Below are positions 9,846 through 19,185 of a stretch of 40,820 nt of DNA, in pieces (the stretch's first letter is position 1; the number at the start of each line of letters is the position of its first letter). A program made the position numbers and the translations under genes. This DNA is from Zygnema cylindricum (Eukaryota > Streptophyta > Zygnematophyceae > Zygnematales > Zygnemataceae). Location of the stretch: the NCBI GenBank assembly GCA_037447655.1, contig JBBHKE010003005.1, positions 1-40,820 of the forward strand, read 5' to 3'. The notes under the pieces were generated by a model. It made no database searches. It was not told the origin of the DNA and saw only the letters and a program-made list of their open reading frames with translations.

Positions 9846-11021
9846 CGTTGTTCATAGCCATTTCTAGCCATGAATTTACCCTCGGAATCACCACAGACTA
9901 CCCCAAAAAAAGTCTAATTTGAATCCACTCGGAATTTTATTGAATTGCCAAAACAATCTGAGATTTTATAAAAAGATAGTTCCTAGGCCACTAAGTATTC
10001 CCACCAATTTTTATATAACAAAACCAAACATAATTATCACATCACCCAGTCAAAGTTGCAGATAAACAACCTTCTAAAACTTTGATAAATCCGACCAACT
10101 TCACAATGAATCCCCAAGCAAACCAGATTTACAATAAGTCTGCAAATTTGTCACAATGTTTTCAATTCAAGGAGGAACACACATGCAAAATTTCAGATAA
10201 TTCTGCTAATACATGTGAGAGCAATTCTGAGATGAAAATTCCTAAAAAGGAGCAAAAACAGTTTTTGTCCAAAAGGTTCCTAAGTCCAAAAATGACTAAG
10301 TCCTACAAATATACACTAGAGCTCACTACTGACTATACGGAGGTATACCAGCTGTCCATAATATATCAACTACCTCTATTAATTTGAGTATACCCAAATA
10401 CTTCGTGATATGTCAGAATGAATAGATATACACTAATAAATAACACACATAGGACAAAACATTGTTGTAAATATTTACAAACCTTACCAATTTCGTCAAA
10501 CGAATGTGGACCATCCAAAATAAATATCATGTGATGGACGCGATTTCGCTTCCCTCGCCAAAATGACCAAACTAACGGCGTCGTCGTCCGTAACTATTAT
10601 TCGACATCCTTGATGTCGTGTCGTGTGGTCACACAATCCACTTGACGAGCTGACGTCACCTTATCCAAATTAGTCCGTACTGGCGGCGTCCTTTTTCAAT
10701 AAGTGCCGCTCATGCCACTTTTGGCTTGAAATCCTTTCGTCGTTATTATGATTGGTACCTACGGTGTACCTTATCAAAACATTCCAAATCGGATCACTTC
10801 GCGATTCGTCGTACATTTGACTTACATAATTTGTACATTTTCTTGCTTTGTTAGCGCCACTCAAATAGTTTCGTACGTCCAAAAACAATTGGTACCATTA
10901 CTCCCCCAATTCGCAAATCCATTCGCACCTCCACAATAAATCCAGATAGCATAACCATTAAAGTCGCCTACTGTACGTACGAAACATTCTGTTCGCACGA
11001 AACGAACTTTTCAAAAAAACA
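9846..11021 (-). repeat. LTR D2: solo LTR inserted in Copia-2
   Basis: The insert is flanked by GTCTT on both sides (9841-9845 and 11022-11026). Removing it and one GTCTT rejoins the Copia-2 coding sequence at the position seen in Copia-1 (NEVF...DEVYF). It is related to D1 along its length (GCCAT-ATTACCCTCGGAA start, CTACGG-GGTATAC block near 10335, GCGCCACTCAA near 10854). The expected terminal TG is CG at 9846, while the other end is ACA. No interior is present, so it is a solo LTR left by recombination between two LTRs. Confidence 0.85.
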
Positions 11022-11026
11022 GTCTT

Positions 11027-12113
11027 TACAACTAAGAATGGGGATGAAGTTTACTTCACAGCAGATAAGGGTAGCCAAGGAATGTTTAGGCTTAACCTGA
11101 GTAATGAAAAGAAGAGTGCTTACTATGGTGGTGTCCCGAGCTAGATGATTCGGCATAAGCGGTTGGGGCATGTGCATTTTGATAGGCTAGGGAAATGAAG
11201 AAGCTTGGTGTAGTAGAAGGCATTCAGTTTGAGGATAATGAAATGAACGATGATTGTAGTGGTTGTGCCCAAGGTATGGCTCACAGACTCCCATTTCCCA
11301 AAACTGCCACATATAGAGATGAGAAAGTACTAGATTTGGTCCACATGGATATCTGGGGACCAGCGAGAGTACCTTCATTCGGAGGAAAAAGGTATATGCT
11401 GACAATTACTGATGACTGGTCTAGATACTCTAGATTCTACTTCCTTAAAATCAAAGTCTGAAACACCAAACGACGTCAAAGAATATAAAGCCTGGAGTGA
11501 GAAGTTACACGGAACTCCCATTAAGCGGATAAGGAGTGATAATGGGGGAGAGTACACCTCTAACCTGTTTGAGGAATACTTGAGAGATGAGGGAGTTCAA
11601 CATCATAAAACTGTACCATATAATCTAGAACAAAATGGGGTAACTGAGAGGTTGAACTGGACCTTGGGAGATAGTTTGTGTAGTATGTTGGCCGACAAGA
11701 AGATAGGAAAAATGTTTTGGGCAAAAGACATAAACTGTGCCAACTACATTAAGAATAGAGTCCTTACAACAATCGTCAAAAGAATGACACCTTATGAGAG
11801 ATGGGCTTGACAGAAACCAGATATTTCTCACCTGAAAGTATTTGGTAGTCAAGTTTATAGTCTTGACACAGATAAGAAAAACTGGAAGCTAGATGCTAAA
11901 AGGAAATCGGAATATTTTGTGGGATGTGATGATAATGTCAAGGGATATAGAGTCTATGACTTAGCTAAACAAGATATTATTCTGGTAAAGCACCTAGTTG
12001 TCATGGATGAAAGGAATTCATTTGATCCTTTCAAATACACCAAGAAGATAAGAATTAGTTTTGAGTTTGAGAGTGAGGAGGATTCAGATCTTCCTAGAAA
12101 GGACATGAGTTAA
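11027..12113 (+). pseudogene. Copia-2 GAG pre-integrase and integrase
   Basis: The pre-integrase HHCC module is visible (HKRLGHVHFDRL, then CSGCAQGMAH, about 11150-11285). The integrase triad is complete: D at 11348-11350 (HMDIWG), D at 11538-11540 (RSDNGGEY) and E at 11646-11648 (QNGVTE), the last two with DD35E spacing. A frameshift near 11455 and a TGA at 11808-11810 (TGG expected: ERWT/ERWA region) break the frame. The C-terminal region resumes at 11919-12113 (GYRVYDLAKQDIILVKHLVV). It is close to Copia-1 over its whole length. Confidence 0.9.
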
Positions 12114-12456
12114 AACGTGATTTCATATTCAGCGGAGATCTAAGATGGAAGAGATTTATCGAAATCTCCTCATATCTCTATACACTCTGAGGAGACAGAG
12201 GAGGAGGAGCCATAACCGGCTTCTATGGATAGGGGAGCGATGAGACAATGAGGAGGAACCCAAGACTTCCCTCCATTCCAGCTTCGGATTTTGAGGGAGG
12301 GCAAAGGAGTAGCAAAATGCTACAAGAAAAATAGGTTTCTCACAAGGTAGCAAAGCTATCTCACCCTGATGTGCCTCAGTCATACTCAAGACAATGGACA
12401 CTCGAGACAATGGATAGTCCAGAGAAAGACAGATGGGTTAGAGCATAAATGATGAG
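12114..12456 (+). pseudogene. Copia-2 integrase-RT linker
   Basis: This is the low-complexity acidic linker between integrase and RT, broken by stops. It still aligns with Copia-1 through NPRLPSIPAS-F-GG and SHP-VP-SYS (about 12255-12390). No other gene was seen. Confidence 0.7.
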
Positions 12457-12700
12457 ATGGCCTCCATCAAGGAAGCAAATACTTGGGAGCTGGTGAATTG
12501 TACTCCAGATAGAAAACCAATGAGGTGCAAATGGGTGTTTAAACTGAAATTGAACCCAAATAATACCATTGAGAGATATAAGGCTCGGTTGGTAGCAAAG
12601 GGGTTCAGCGAAAGAGAAGGGATAGATTTTGAGGAGACTTTCGCTCTGGTGGTTAAGTTCCTATCTATAAGGATTCTCTTCGGTTCTAGCGGTAGCGGAA
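12457..12700 (+). pseudogene. Copia-2 reverse transcriptase, N-terminal part
   Basis: It carries the RT fingers: [41 protein letters not shown] and SIRILF. A one-base frameshift lies around 12680. The gene is cut at 12700 by E1; the CGGAA at 12696-12700 is the left copy of the target duplication, and the RT resumes at 16938. Confidence 0.92.
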
Positions 12701-13182
12701 TGAAACTCTGAGACCTCCATTGGCCCTCAGAGTATGCAGATCCAAAAGAAGCTAATCTAGATAGTGCCGACTCCAAGTTAATATAAACCCAAGTGACTGA
12801 CCCCTTGACAGTCAGAACCCCAATATAGATTCACCCCTGTGAAATAACACTTTCTGTGTGCTCAGTTCTACCACAGAATGCAAAGTTAGAATATGAGATT
12901 TGGACACATTCACCCACTTTGACTTTCCCTTAGAAATGCAGCCACCCTGGCAGACAAAAACTCTGACCGACTACACCCCTGTGTAGCCTAGACTCCCCTG
13001 AGTCCGCAGCAAAAAGAATCACTGAAAATGGTCAAGTAAATTGATAGTTATGGCTTCCCAAAGTTTGCCATTTATACAGGGTGCTCTCTGGGAGAGGCAG
13101 TGCCTATCCAAAATTTATCTAAGTCCTATTCCCTCTCTAAAACTCTATCTACTGAAGTACGGCACCAATCAAATTACTGTGT

Positions 13183-13221
13183 CGTACAGAAAAGTACAGG
13201 TGCCGGTGTACTTTCTGTACG
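13183..13221. promoter_or_regulatory. GTAC inverted repeat in the E1 LTR (copy at 16226-16264)
   Basis: CGTACAGAAAAGTACA and TGTACTTTCTGTACG form near-perfect arms with one extra base in the first and an 8-base loop (GGTGCCGG). It lies about 110 bases upstream of the TATA box in the sense (minus) direction. The E2 counterpart is at 31148-31186. Confidence 0.75.
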
Positions 13222-13660
13222 GCCATTGTACGACATGGCCAAAATGTCGACACGTGTCATATCCGGATTTGTTCCCGTAATCTCCGGAGTTGCCGCAATC
13301 CAACGTAGTGTTACCACGTGTCACGCAATGTGGCGGTGATCGCAAACCGCCAAAATCGTACGCCGCGATCTCGGCATCCTTCGCGGCCGTCCGATCAATT
13401 TTGGGTTTCAATCGTGGCCGTCATAAATACCTGCGCGGTATTCTTTCCGGCGTCAAACAAACTGCGCGGTATTTATTTCGTAGTTGTACCGTACGTCGTA
13501 CTTTACATAACTGTTTCTATGCTCTATGCATATAGTTCTAGTTAAATGAATTAGTATTATTGTAACTGTTTAAATAAACATCATACCCCGTAATACCTAA
13601 TGTAATTTAGACTATGTGGTTAAGATTACCGGCTGTTGCGGTTGAGACAAGTGGCAGGTA

Positions 13661-13677
13661 CCAGGATCAAATCCTGG
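13661..13677. other. tRNA T-arm-like hairpin in the E1 LTR (copy at 16704-16720)
   Basis: CCAGG-ATCAAAT-CCTGG has a 5-bp stem and 7-base loop, as in a tRNA T arm, on the strand opposite to the element's transcript. GATCAAATC also fits the Pol III B-box consensus. A full cloverleaf is not present. Confidence 0.7.
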
Positions 13678-13900
13678 CCCTGTCAAAACTACCTTTTAGA
13701 GAAAAACCCCCTATAAAACAACTGTCTGTCTCCTTCTAGACAGCACAGGCAGCCATAGCTAACTCCTTCTCCAGTCTTCAGTGACTGCGACAAGTGTGGG
13801 GACTTGAGGAGGAGTTAGAGGCAGGCTGTCAATATCTACTATTTTGCTTTTTATTTTGCAATCTCTAGACCTAGAAAATACTTGAATTCCAACACTCCCC

Positions 13901-15763
13901 TTATTTTCTAGTCTTTCTTCCTTTTAACTTCCACAAATAAGTAAACAAACATCCGCTCCCCTTTTTCCTTTTCTTTTTCCTTTTTCCTTTTCCTTTCATA
14001 AAACTTAAGTTTTTAACACAGTGCATTAAATGAACTGAAATGATAATTGTATCACACATTTTATTTAACATCCCATTTTTCTTAAATCTGAGCGAAGATT
14101 TTATCCACCTCTTCCCTTTTCCATCCACACTAAATCCACTTTCCCTCTTGAAATTCAAACAACCAGCCCCATCCCCAACCTTCAACACATACTCGGATGA
14201 TAACCCTTTTACAGGCACATCTTCACAAGAGACATCACACCAAGTAGTGACGTCAAATCCATCCACCCCCAAATATTCCCAACAAACACTAGTCCCCACT
14301 AAGTTCCTTATAAGATCTACATCTTTCGTACTCATATTTTTATCTATGATAGTTACCCCATTTTCTGAACTTCCCTCACTCTCTCCCATGGAATTCTTTC
14401 CACTATTACTTTCTATTCCCAATAAACATTTCTCTTCTCCCCTATCCTTTAAAACCCCCTCTAGAATTAATTCTCCCCTTTCCTCGGAATCCGTTGAAGT
14501 CTCCCTTGCCGACCAGTTTTCTGTTTCCAAAATATCTATGAAACTATCCTCAATATTTTGAACTTCTTCAAGTATCTCCTCTCTCTTTACTTCCCTTATA
14601 CCTCCAAAAGCACACTGTTGCCTTCGTCCAATTTCTTTGTACTTTTCTCTCTTCCCCATTCTACCGATGTGAAGAAGCTCCAATTTTTCTTCATCCTCTT
14701 TCTCCTCTTCCCCTTCTTCCTCCTCATCCACATTCCAACTTCTAAGTTTTTCCAAACAAGGGCATTCTTCCATATAATGACCAGGTTCCCTACAAAAGAA
14801 GCAAACCCCTTTTTTCAAAGATCCCGTGTCTTTTCTTCTCCCTCTTTTTCCACCAAAGTTCCGATAAGGTTTACCTTTGTCTTTCTTCCTCTCATCACGC
14901 TTCCGCTCGTCACCACCGTTCCTCTCATCACGCTTCCGCCAATCACCACCAGCTGAAAAAGCATTGACCCTGTCCTTTCCCCTTCGAAGCTCCAAAGTGC
15001 TTTCCCTCACAAGAATTATCCCCATGGTAAAGCTCCAAGTCCATGAGGAGCCATCCCTTGCCTGCATACGATAAATAATGCTTTCGTACTCACTTGGGAG
15101 TTTCATAAGTAGTGTATTAATCTTACCCTCCTCAGATTCTACACATCCCGCACTAGCTAGCTCAACATATAACGCAGCAATATCATTGCAAAACTCTATC
15201 ATGCTACCGCCTTTATAAACATAGGCATCTATTTCCTGTTTTACTAATTGCTGCCTCTGAATAGTCTCACTCTTATAAATCTGAATTAGTACTTCCCATA
15301 TCTCTGAAGACTTGGTTAGACTTAAAAGAGTGATAGCTATCGACTTACACACATATCTAAGTATGAGATGTTTTGCTATAGTGTTTTTGTATTCCCATAT
15401 TTTTCTGTCATTTTCCTCAGTTTTAATCCCTACATGTGGTACCATAGCTGAGAGCCTAGCTCCCCTCACCATAGGTGTCCCTTTTTCCTTCTCCTCTATT
15501 TCCCCATCCACGGAAAGATTCTTCCCTTCACCTTCCGTTGCATCTGAGCTCCGGATGATATTCTGGGCAGCCTCAGATGAATCTCCATAGTAAGCTCCTC
15601 CAAAGCCAGGTGGCGGACATCTCACTTGTCCCGAAACGATTCCCCATAAGTGCTTCTCAAAAAGCAATCCCGCCATTGTAAACTCCCAATAAGTGAAGTC
15701 TGTTCCATCGAACATAGGCACCCTAGATGGTGGGCCCATAACCTGAAACTCTGAGACCTCCAT
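13901..15763 (-). CDS. E1 Gag fused to an RNase H relic (620 aa)
   Basis: This single uninterrupted frame starts at the ATG at 15761-15763, inside the 5' LTR. Residues 1-20 (MEVSEFQVMGPPSRVPMFDG) lead into a copia Gag core with WEVLIQIYKSETIQRQQLV and LMKLPSEYESIIYRMQ. A basic DERNGG/DERKRDERKK repeat (about residues 275-300) precedes a CCHC knuckle at residues 321-334 (CFFC...GHYMEEC; 14762-14803). A long acidic region follows. Residues about 483-533 (RNLVGTS... TTWCDVSCEDVP...EYVLKVGDG) align with the start of the Copia-1/2 RNase H (R-YL-GT...TTWSDA-YGDA...GYVLYVG). The C-terminus is Lys-rich (GKGKRKKKRKKG). What is seen is an intact frame with a Gag and an RH remnant. That the internal deletion fused them is inference. 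It probably acts in cytoplasmic particles as an RNA-binding structural protein. Confidence 0.9.
   Translation of the reverse strand: MEVSEFQVMGPPSRVPMFDGTDFTYWEFTMAGLLFEKHLWGIVSGQVRCPPPGFGGAYYGDSSEAAQNIIRSSDATEGEGKNLSVDGEIEEKEKGTPMVRGARLSAMVPHVGIKTEENDRKIWEYKNTIAKHLILRYVCKSIAITLLSLTKSSEIWEVLIQIYKSETIQRQQLVKQEIDAYVYKGGSMIEFCNDIAALYVELASAGCVESEEGKINTLLMKLPSEYESIIYRMQARDGSSWTWSFTMGIILVRESTLELRRGKDRVNAFSAGGDWRKRDERNGGDERKRDERKKDKGKPYRNFGGKRGRRKDTGSLKKGVCFFCREPGHYMEECPCLEKLRSWNVDEEEEGEEEKEDEEKLELLHIGRMGKREKYKEIGRRQQCAFGGIREVKREEILEEVQNIEDSFIDILETENWSARETSTDSEERGELILEGVLKDRGEEKCLLGIESNSGKNSMGESEGSSENGVTIIDKNMSTKDVDLIRNLVGTSVCWEYLGVDGFDVTTWCDVSCEDVPVKGLSSEYVLKVGDGAGCLNFKRESGFSVDGKGKRWIKSSLRFKKNGMLNKMCDTIIISVHLMHCVKNLSFMKGKGKRKKKRKKGSGCLFTYLWKLKGRKTRK
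14165..14315 (-). other. RNase H relic domain within the E1 ORF
   Basis: The nucleotides as well as the protein match the Copia-2 segment 17680-17815: CTACTTGG-GTGATG and GGGTATGTGTTG are shared, the latter best seen in copy E2. The Asp of the TTWSDA box is kept; the downstream MEAEYMA and CDNQA boxes are absent, so nuclease activity is not expected. Confidence 0.8.
15728..15743 (-). promoter_or_regulatory. E1 primer-binding site: initiator tRNA-Met anticodon arm
   Basis: The 16 bases abutting the 5' LTR read TGGTGGGCCCATAACC on the plus strand. This equals, as I recall it, the plant initiator tRNA-Met from the anticodon stem through the CAU anticodon loop. The minus (sense) strand is therefore complementary to that arm, as in the half-tRNA priming of Drosophila copia and yeast Ty5. 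The site is also codons 7-12 of the Gag ORF. Confidence 0.8.
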
Positions 15764-16937
15764 TGGCCCTCAGAGTATGCAGATCCAAAAGAAGCTAATC
15801 TAGATAGTGCCGACTCCAAGTTAATATAAACCCAAGTGACTGACCCCTTGACAGTCAGAACCCCAATATAGATTCACCCCTGTGAAATAACACTTTCTGT
15901 GTGCTCAGTTCTACCACAGAATGCAAAGTTAGAATATGAGATTTGGACACATTCACCCACTTTGACTTTCCCTTAGAAATGCAGCCACCCTGGCAGACAA
16001 AAACTCTGACCGACTACACCCCTGTGTAGCCTAGACTCCCCTGAGTCCGCAGCAAAAAGAATCACTGAAAATGGTCAAGTAAATTGATAGTTATGGCTTC
16101 CCAAAGTTTGCCATTTATACAGGGTGCTCTCTGGGAGAGGCAGTGCCTATCCAAAATTTATCTAAGTCCTATTCCCTCTCTAAAACTCTATCTACTGAAG
16201 TACGGCACCAATCAAATTACTGTGTCGTACAGAAAAGTACAGGTGCCGGTGTACTTTCTGTACGGCCATTGTACGACATGGCCAAAATGTCGACACGTGT
16301 CATATCCGGATTTGTTCCCGTAATCTCCGGAGTTGCCGCAATCCAACGTAGTGTTACCACGTGTCACGCAATGTGGCGGTGATCGCAAACCGCCAAAATC
16401 GTACGCCGCGATCTCGGCATCCTTCGCGGCCGTCCGATCAATTTTGGGTTTCAATCGTGGCCGTCATAAATACCTGCGCGGTATTCTTTCCGGCGTCAAA
16501 CAAACTGCGCGGTATTTATTTCGTAGTTGTACCGTACGTCGTACTTTACATAACTGTTTCTATGCTCTATGCATATAGTTCTAGTTAAATGAATTAGTAT
16601 TATTGTAACTGTTTAAATAAACATCATACCCCGTAATACCTAATGTAATTTAGACTATGTGGTTAAGATTACCGGCTGTTGCGGTTGAGACAAGTGGCAG
16701 GTACCAGGATCAAATCCTGGCCCTGTCAAAACTACCTTTTAGAGAAAAACCCCCTATAAAACAACTGTCTGTCTCCTTCTAGACAGCACAGGCAGCCATG
16801 GCTAACTCCTTCTCCAGTCTTCAGTGACTGCGACAAGTGTGGGGACTTGAGGAGGAGTTAGAGGCAGGCTGTCAATATCTACTATTTTGCTTTTTATTTT
16901 GCAATCTCTAGACCTAGAAAATACTTGAATTCCAACA
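15744..16937 (-). repeat. E1 5' LTR
   Basis: It is the direct repeat of 12701-13894 at an offset of 3043 bp, with one base difference noticed. It is followed by the target duplication CGGAA at 16938-16942. It carries the TATA box (complement of 16113-16119) and, at its inner end, the Gag start codon. Confidence 0.95.
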
Positions 16938-16942
16938 CGGAA

Positions 16943-17730
16943 GACATGGAGATACAACACATCGATATTAAGACGGCCTTCCTCAACGGTGAACTGGAGG
17001 AAGAAATCATGCGGCAACCAGAGGGATTTTTAGAGGAGGGAGAAGAGAGCAAAGTTTGCAGACTCATAAAGTCCTTATATGAACTGAAGCAGGTTTCTAG
17101 ACAATGGAATAAAAAACTAGATGAGTTTCTCATCGGTTTGGTATATATATGGATCAACTTTCAACATTCTATTTATATGTTTGAGGATGACAATGGTGTT
17201 ACTTTTATTGCAATATATGTGGATGATTTGCTGGTATTAATAAGTCTATGGAAAAGATCAATAAGCTAAAGAAAGATCTTAGAAGCAGATTTCGCATGAA
17301 GGAATTAGGGGAGGGAAAATACATTTCGGGAATTCAAATGGAAAGGGATAAGGGGAAAAGGATTATCAAACTTACTCACAAACAAGCTATAGGAAATATG
17401 TTTGAGAAGTTCCAGATGAAAAAGGCAAACAGTTGTACCACACCATTGGACTTGAAGAAAGCAAGTGATGGGAGTGTAAAAGGAGGAGTTGTAATCTTAG
17501 ATGATCAGATGAGTCCAGAAGAGAGACAGTTTATGAAGTCTATTCCTCACAGGCAGGCTGTAGGAATCTTAATCTACTTTATGAAATGTACTAGACCGCA
17601 CATAGCAGGTGCGCTAAGAGTTATCAATAGGATTCTTAATGATCATAGGAAGAGAGACTTGGAGGGAGCCAAGAGAGTCATGAGATATTTGATGGGAACC
17701 TGGTATTTATGGTTGCATTTGGGAGGGTAA
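16943..17730 (+). pseudogene. Copia-2 reverse transcriptase, C-terminal part
   Basis: It continues from 12700 with EDMEIQHIDIKTAFLNGELEEE, SLYELKQ (G changed to E) and the catalytic YVDD at 17216-17227. A short deletion near 17240 shifts the frame; a second ORF (17248-17730) then carries KKDLRSRFRMKELGEGKYISGIQ and the HRQAVGILIYFMKCTRP block. The RVMRYLMGT motif near 17677 leads into RNase H. It is inactive because of the E1 insertion and the frameshift. Confidence 0.92.
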
Positions 17731-18216
17731 CATAGTGACATTACTACTTGGAGTGATGCCAGTTATGGGGATGCACCTATGATGAGATGCACTTCTGGGT
17801 ATGTGTTGTATGTGGGGGAAGGTTTTTGTTGTTGAAGTAGCAAGCAATAAAAGGTAGTTGCTCAGTCCACTATGGAGGTTGAGTACATGGCCTCTTGTTC
17901 TGCGGTGAAAAAAATGGTGTGGGTCAATTCCTTATTGCAAGAACTGGGATATATGAACGAGGGAGTGTATGAAGTGTTTTGTGATAATCAAGTTGCCATT
18001 GCAATTGCAGCCAATCTAAAACATCATTTTAAGGCTAAACATATGGACCTAAGATTAAGTTTTGTGAGGGAAAAGGTTGAAAACAAAATTGTGAATCTTG
18101 TGTATAGGGGTGATGGGGAAATGGTGGCAGATATGATGACCAAACCTATGCCCTCTCCTAAATTAAAATATTGTAGAGAAAAGTGTGGGATAAAAGAGAA
18201 ATTTAATTTAGACTAG
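17731..18216 (+). pseudogene. Copia-2 RNase H
   Basis: ITTWSDASYGDAP (about 17738-17776) and SGYVLYVGEG are present, then a TGA and a TAA within the SSKQ block (about 17833-17850). ORF 17872-18216 carries MEVEYMASCSAVK, FCDNQVAIAIA and AKHMDLRLSFVREKV, and ends with a natural-looking TAG just before the polypurine tract. Confidence 0.9.
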
Positions 18217-18229
18217 AAAATAAGGGGAG
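18217..18229 (+). promoter_or_regulatory. Copia-2 polypurine tract
   Basis: AAAATAAGGGGAG lies directly before the LTR start TGTTG. The same 13 bases precede the E2 LTR at 30412-30424, which supports a common lineage. Confidence 0.9.
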
Positions 18230-19185
18230 TGTTGAAATCACTAGATTTTGGGGGAGGTATTTTTCAGGTCTGAATTGATTAATAAATAAGAAAAAGGAAA
18301 GCATGGGCAGCTTGCCTCCACCTTCTCTCTCTCGCCCCCATACTTGTTGTAGTCACTGAAGGAAAAAGAGGGCGCTGAAGCAATGGTTACCTCAGCTCCA
18401 TAGGCAAGACTTAACGGTGACATAAATCACTCTCAAGCAAAAGGTAGAGTCCGGCAAGACTCGATCATTTGATTGGCAAAGCGAGGCGTAGCCGTCAGCT
18501 CTAACCGATCTCTCGCAGAAGTTTGTTAGACTACATAAGGTTTGAATGCTACTTAAACATTTGTAAGGGACATTAATCCAATTAACGGAATTACAGATGA
18601 AGGACACATGGACAAGTTAGAACATAGTGCAAACAAGAACCCGCACGAAACAAATGTATCGGACATTTGTTTTTGGACGGCTAGCATTAAAAGCCAATTT
18701 TGATCTGACGGCACGCATCATCGCCGAGATCCCGTAATCGCCGCTTTGGCATTTTTCCGGTGTGACATGCGCTGGCGCCACGTGGCAAGATATTATTGGG
18801 AAGCGGGAATTCGAGGAGCACGAGGACAAGTCTGAAGGAGACAGACGACCGCTCCATGGCATTGTCGCACACAGGCCATATAGATTCGATATCGGCCTTA
18901 GTACCTTTCTGTATTGTAGAGTCCTATGATTGGTTCGTACGTCAGTAGATAGGGGTTGTGAGAGGGGTTTAGGACTTAGAGGATTTAGAAGGTAGCCGCC
19001 TCTCTCCCAATAAGCTTGTATAAATATTGGCATCTTTGCCAGTTGATAATTTATCGCCTGATTGGTTGTTTTTAGTGATTCTTTTTGTTGTGGACTCAGA
19101 GGAGTCCAGACTGTACAACAGTGTAGTCAGGTTATCCATTTTTTTACTTGGGTAGCAGTGGTCCTAGTTGAACGTGGGTTTGTCA
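18230..19185 (+). repeat. Copia-2 3' LTR
   Basis: It begins TGTTGAAATC after the polypurine tract and ends GTTTGTCA, beyond which Copia-3 coding sequence starts. It shares with the E LTRs the CATACTTGTTGTAGTCACTGA block (near 18339), the GGACGGCTA block (18674), CACGTGGC (18779-18786), CAGTAGATAGGGGTT (18945), TATAAAT at 19019-19025 and TTAGTGATTCTTTTTG (19072). This is good evidence that E and Copia-2 are one LTR family. Confidence 0.85.

Larger units (their letters stand above)
12701..13894 (-). repeat. E1 3' LTR
   Basis: It is bounded TGAAACTCTG (12701) to CCAACA (13894), with CGGAA before it. It contains a TATA box (complement of 13070-13076), a GTAC-type inverted repeat (13183-13221), G-box-like CACGTG sites (around 13251 and 13315), and a tRNA T-arm-like hairpin (about 13661-13677). 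Confidence 0.95.
12701..16937 (-). mobile_element. E1: complete, young non-autonomous copia-type element
   Basis: Two 1194-bp LTRs flank an 1849-bp interior with one intact ORF. The target duplication CGGAA is perfect (12696-12700 and 16938-16942). By eye the two LTRs differ at one base (A at 13757, G at 16800), so the insertion is recent. Orientation is minus: the primer-binding site is next to the right LTR, and the LTR ends read TGTTGG...TTTCA. The ORF is Gag plus an RNase H relic; integrase, RT and protease are missing, so it must be mobilised in trans. The LTRs share blocks with the Copia-1 and Copia-2 LTRs, which points to their lineage as the helper. Confidence 0.95.
9578..19185 (+). 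mobile_element. Copia-2: Tnt1/Tork-like copia, twice interrupted
   Basis: The plus-strand order is protease (9578-9845), GAG pre-integrase and integrase (11027-12113), reverse transcriptase (12457-12700 and 16943-17700), RNase H (to 18216), polypurine tract and 3' LTR (18230-19185). A solo D LTR and the complete E1 element interrupt it with clean 5-bp duplications, so the flanks can be followed directly. Everything upstream of the protease (5' LTR and gag) is missing, cut off by element C. The right end abuts Copia-3 sequence, so Copia-2 probably inserted into Copia-3. Confidence 0.9.

Noticed and set aside
13041-13545. Repeated small ORFs at 13041-13545 and 16084-16588 as duplicated genes
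   Set aside because: They are identical because they lie in the two LTRs of E1; none has a motif.
13661-13677. A functional tRNA gene in the LTRs
   Set aside because: Only a T arm and, in E2, a D-arm-like block can be seen; acceptor and anticodon stems do not pair convincingly.
14040-14956. Plus-strand ORFs (173, 132 and others) opposite the E1 gag
   Set aside because: They are shadows of the purine-rich gag ORF: Phe/Leu/Ser/Pro-rich antisense translations with no motif.
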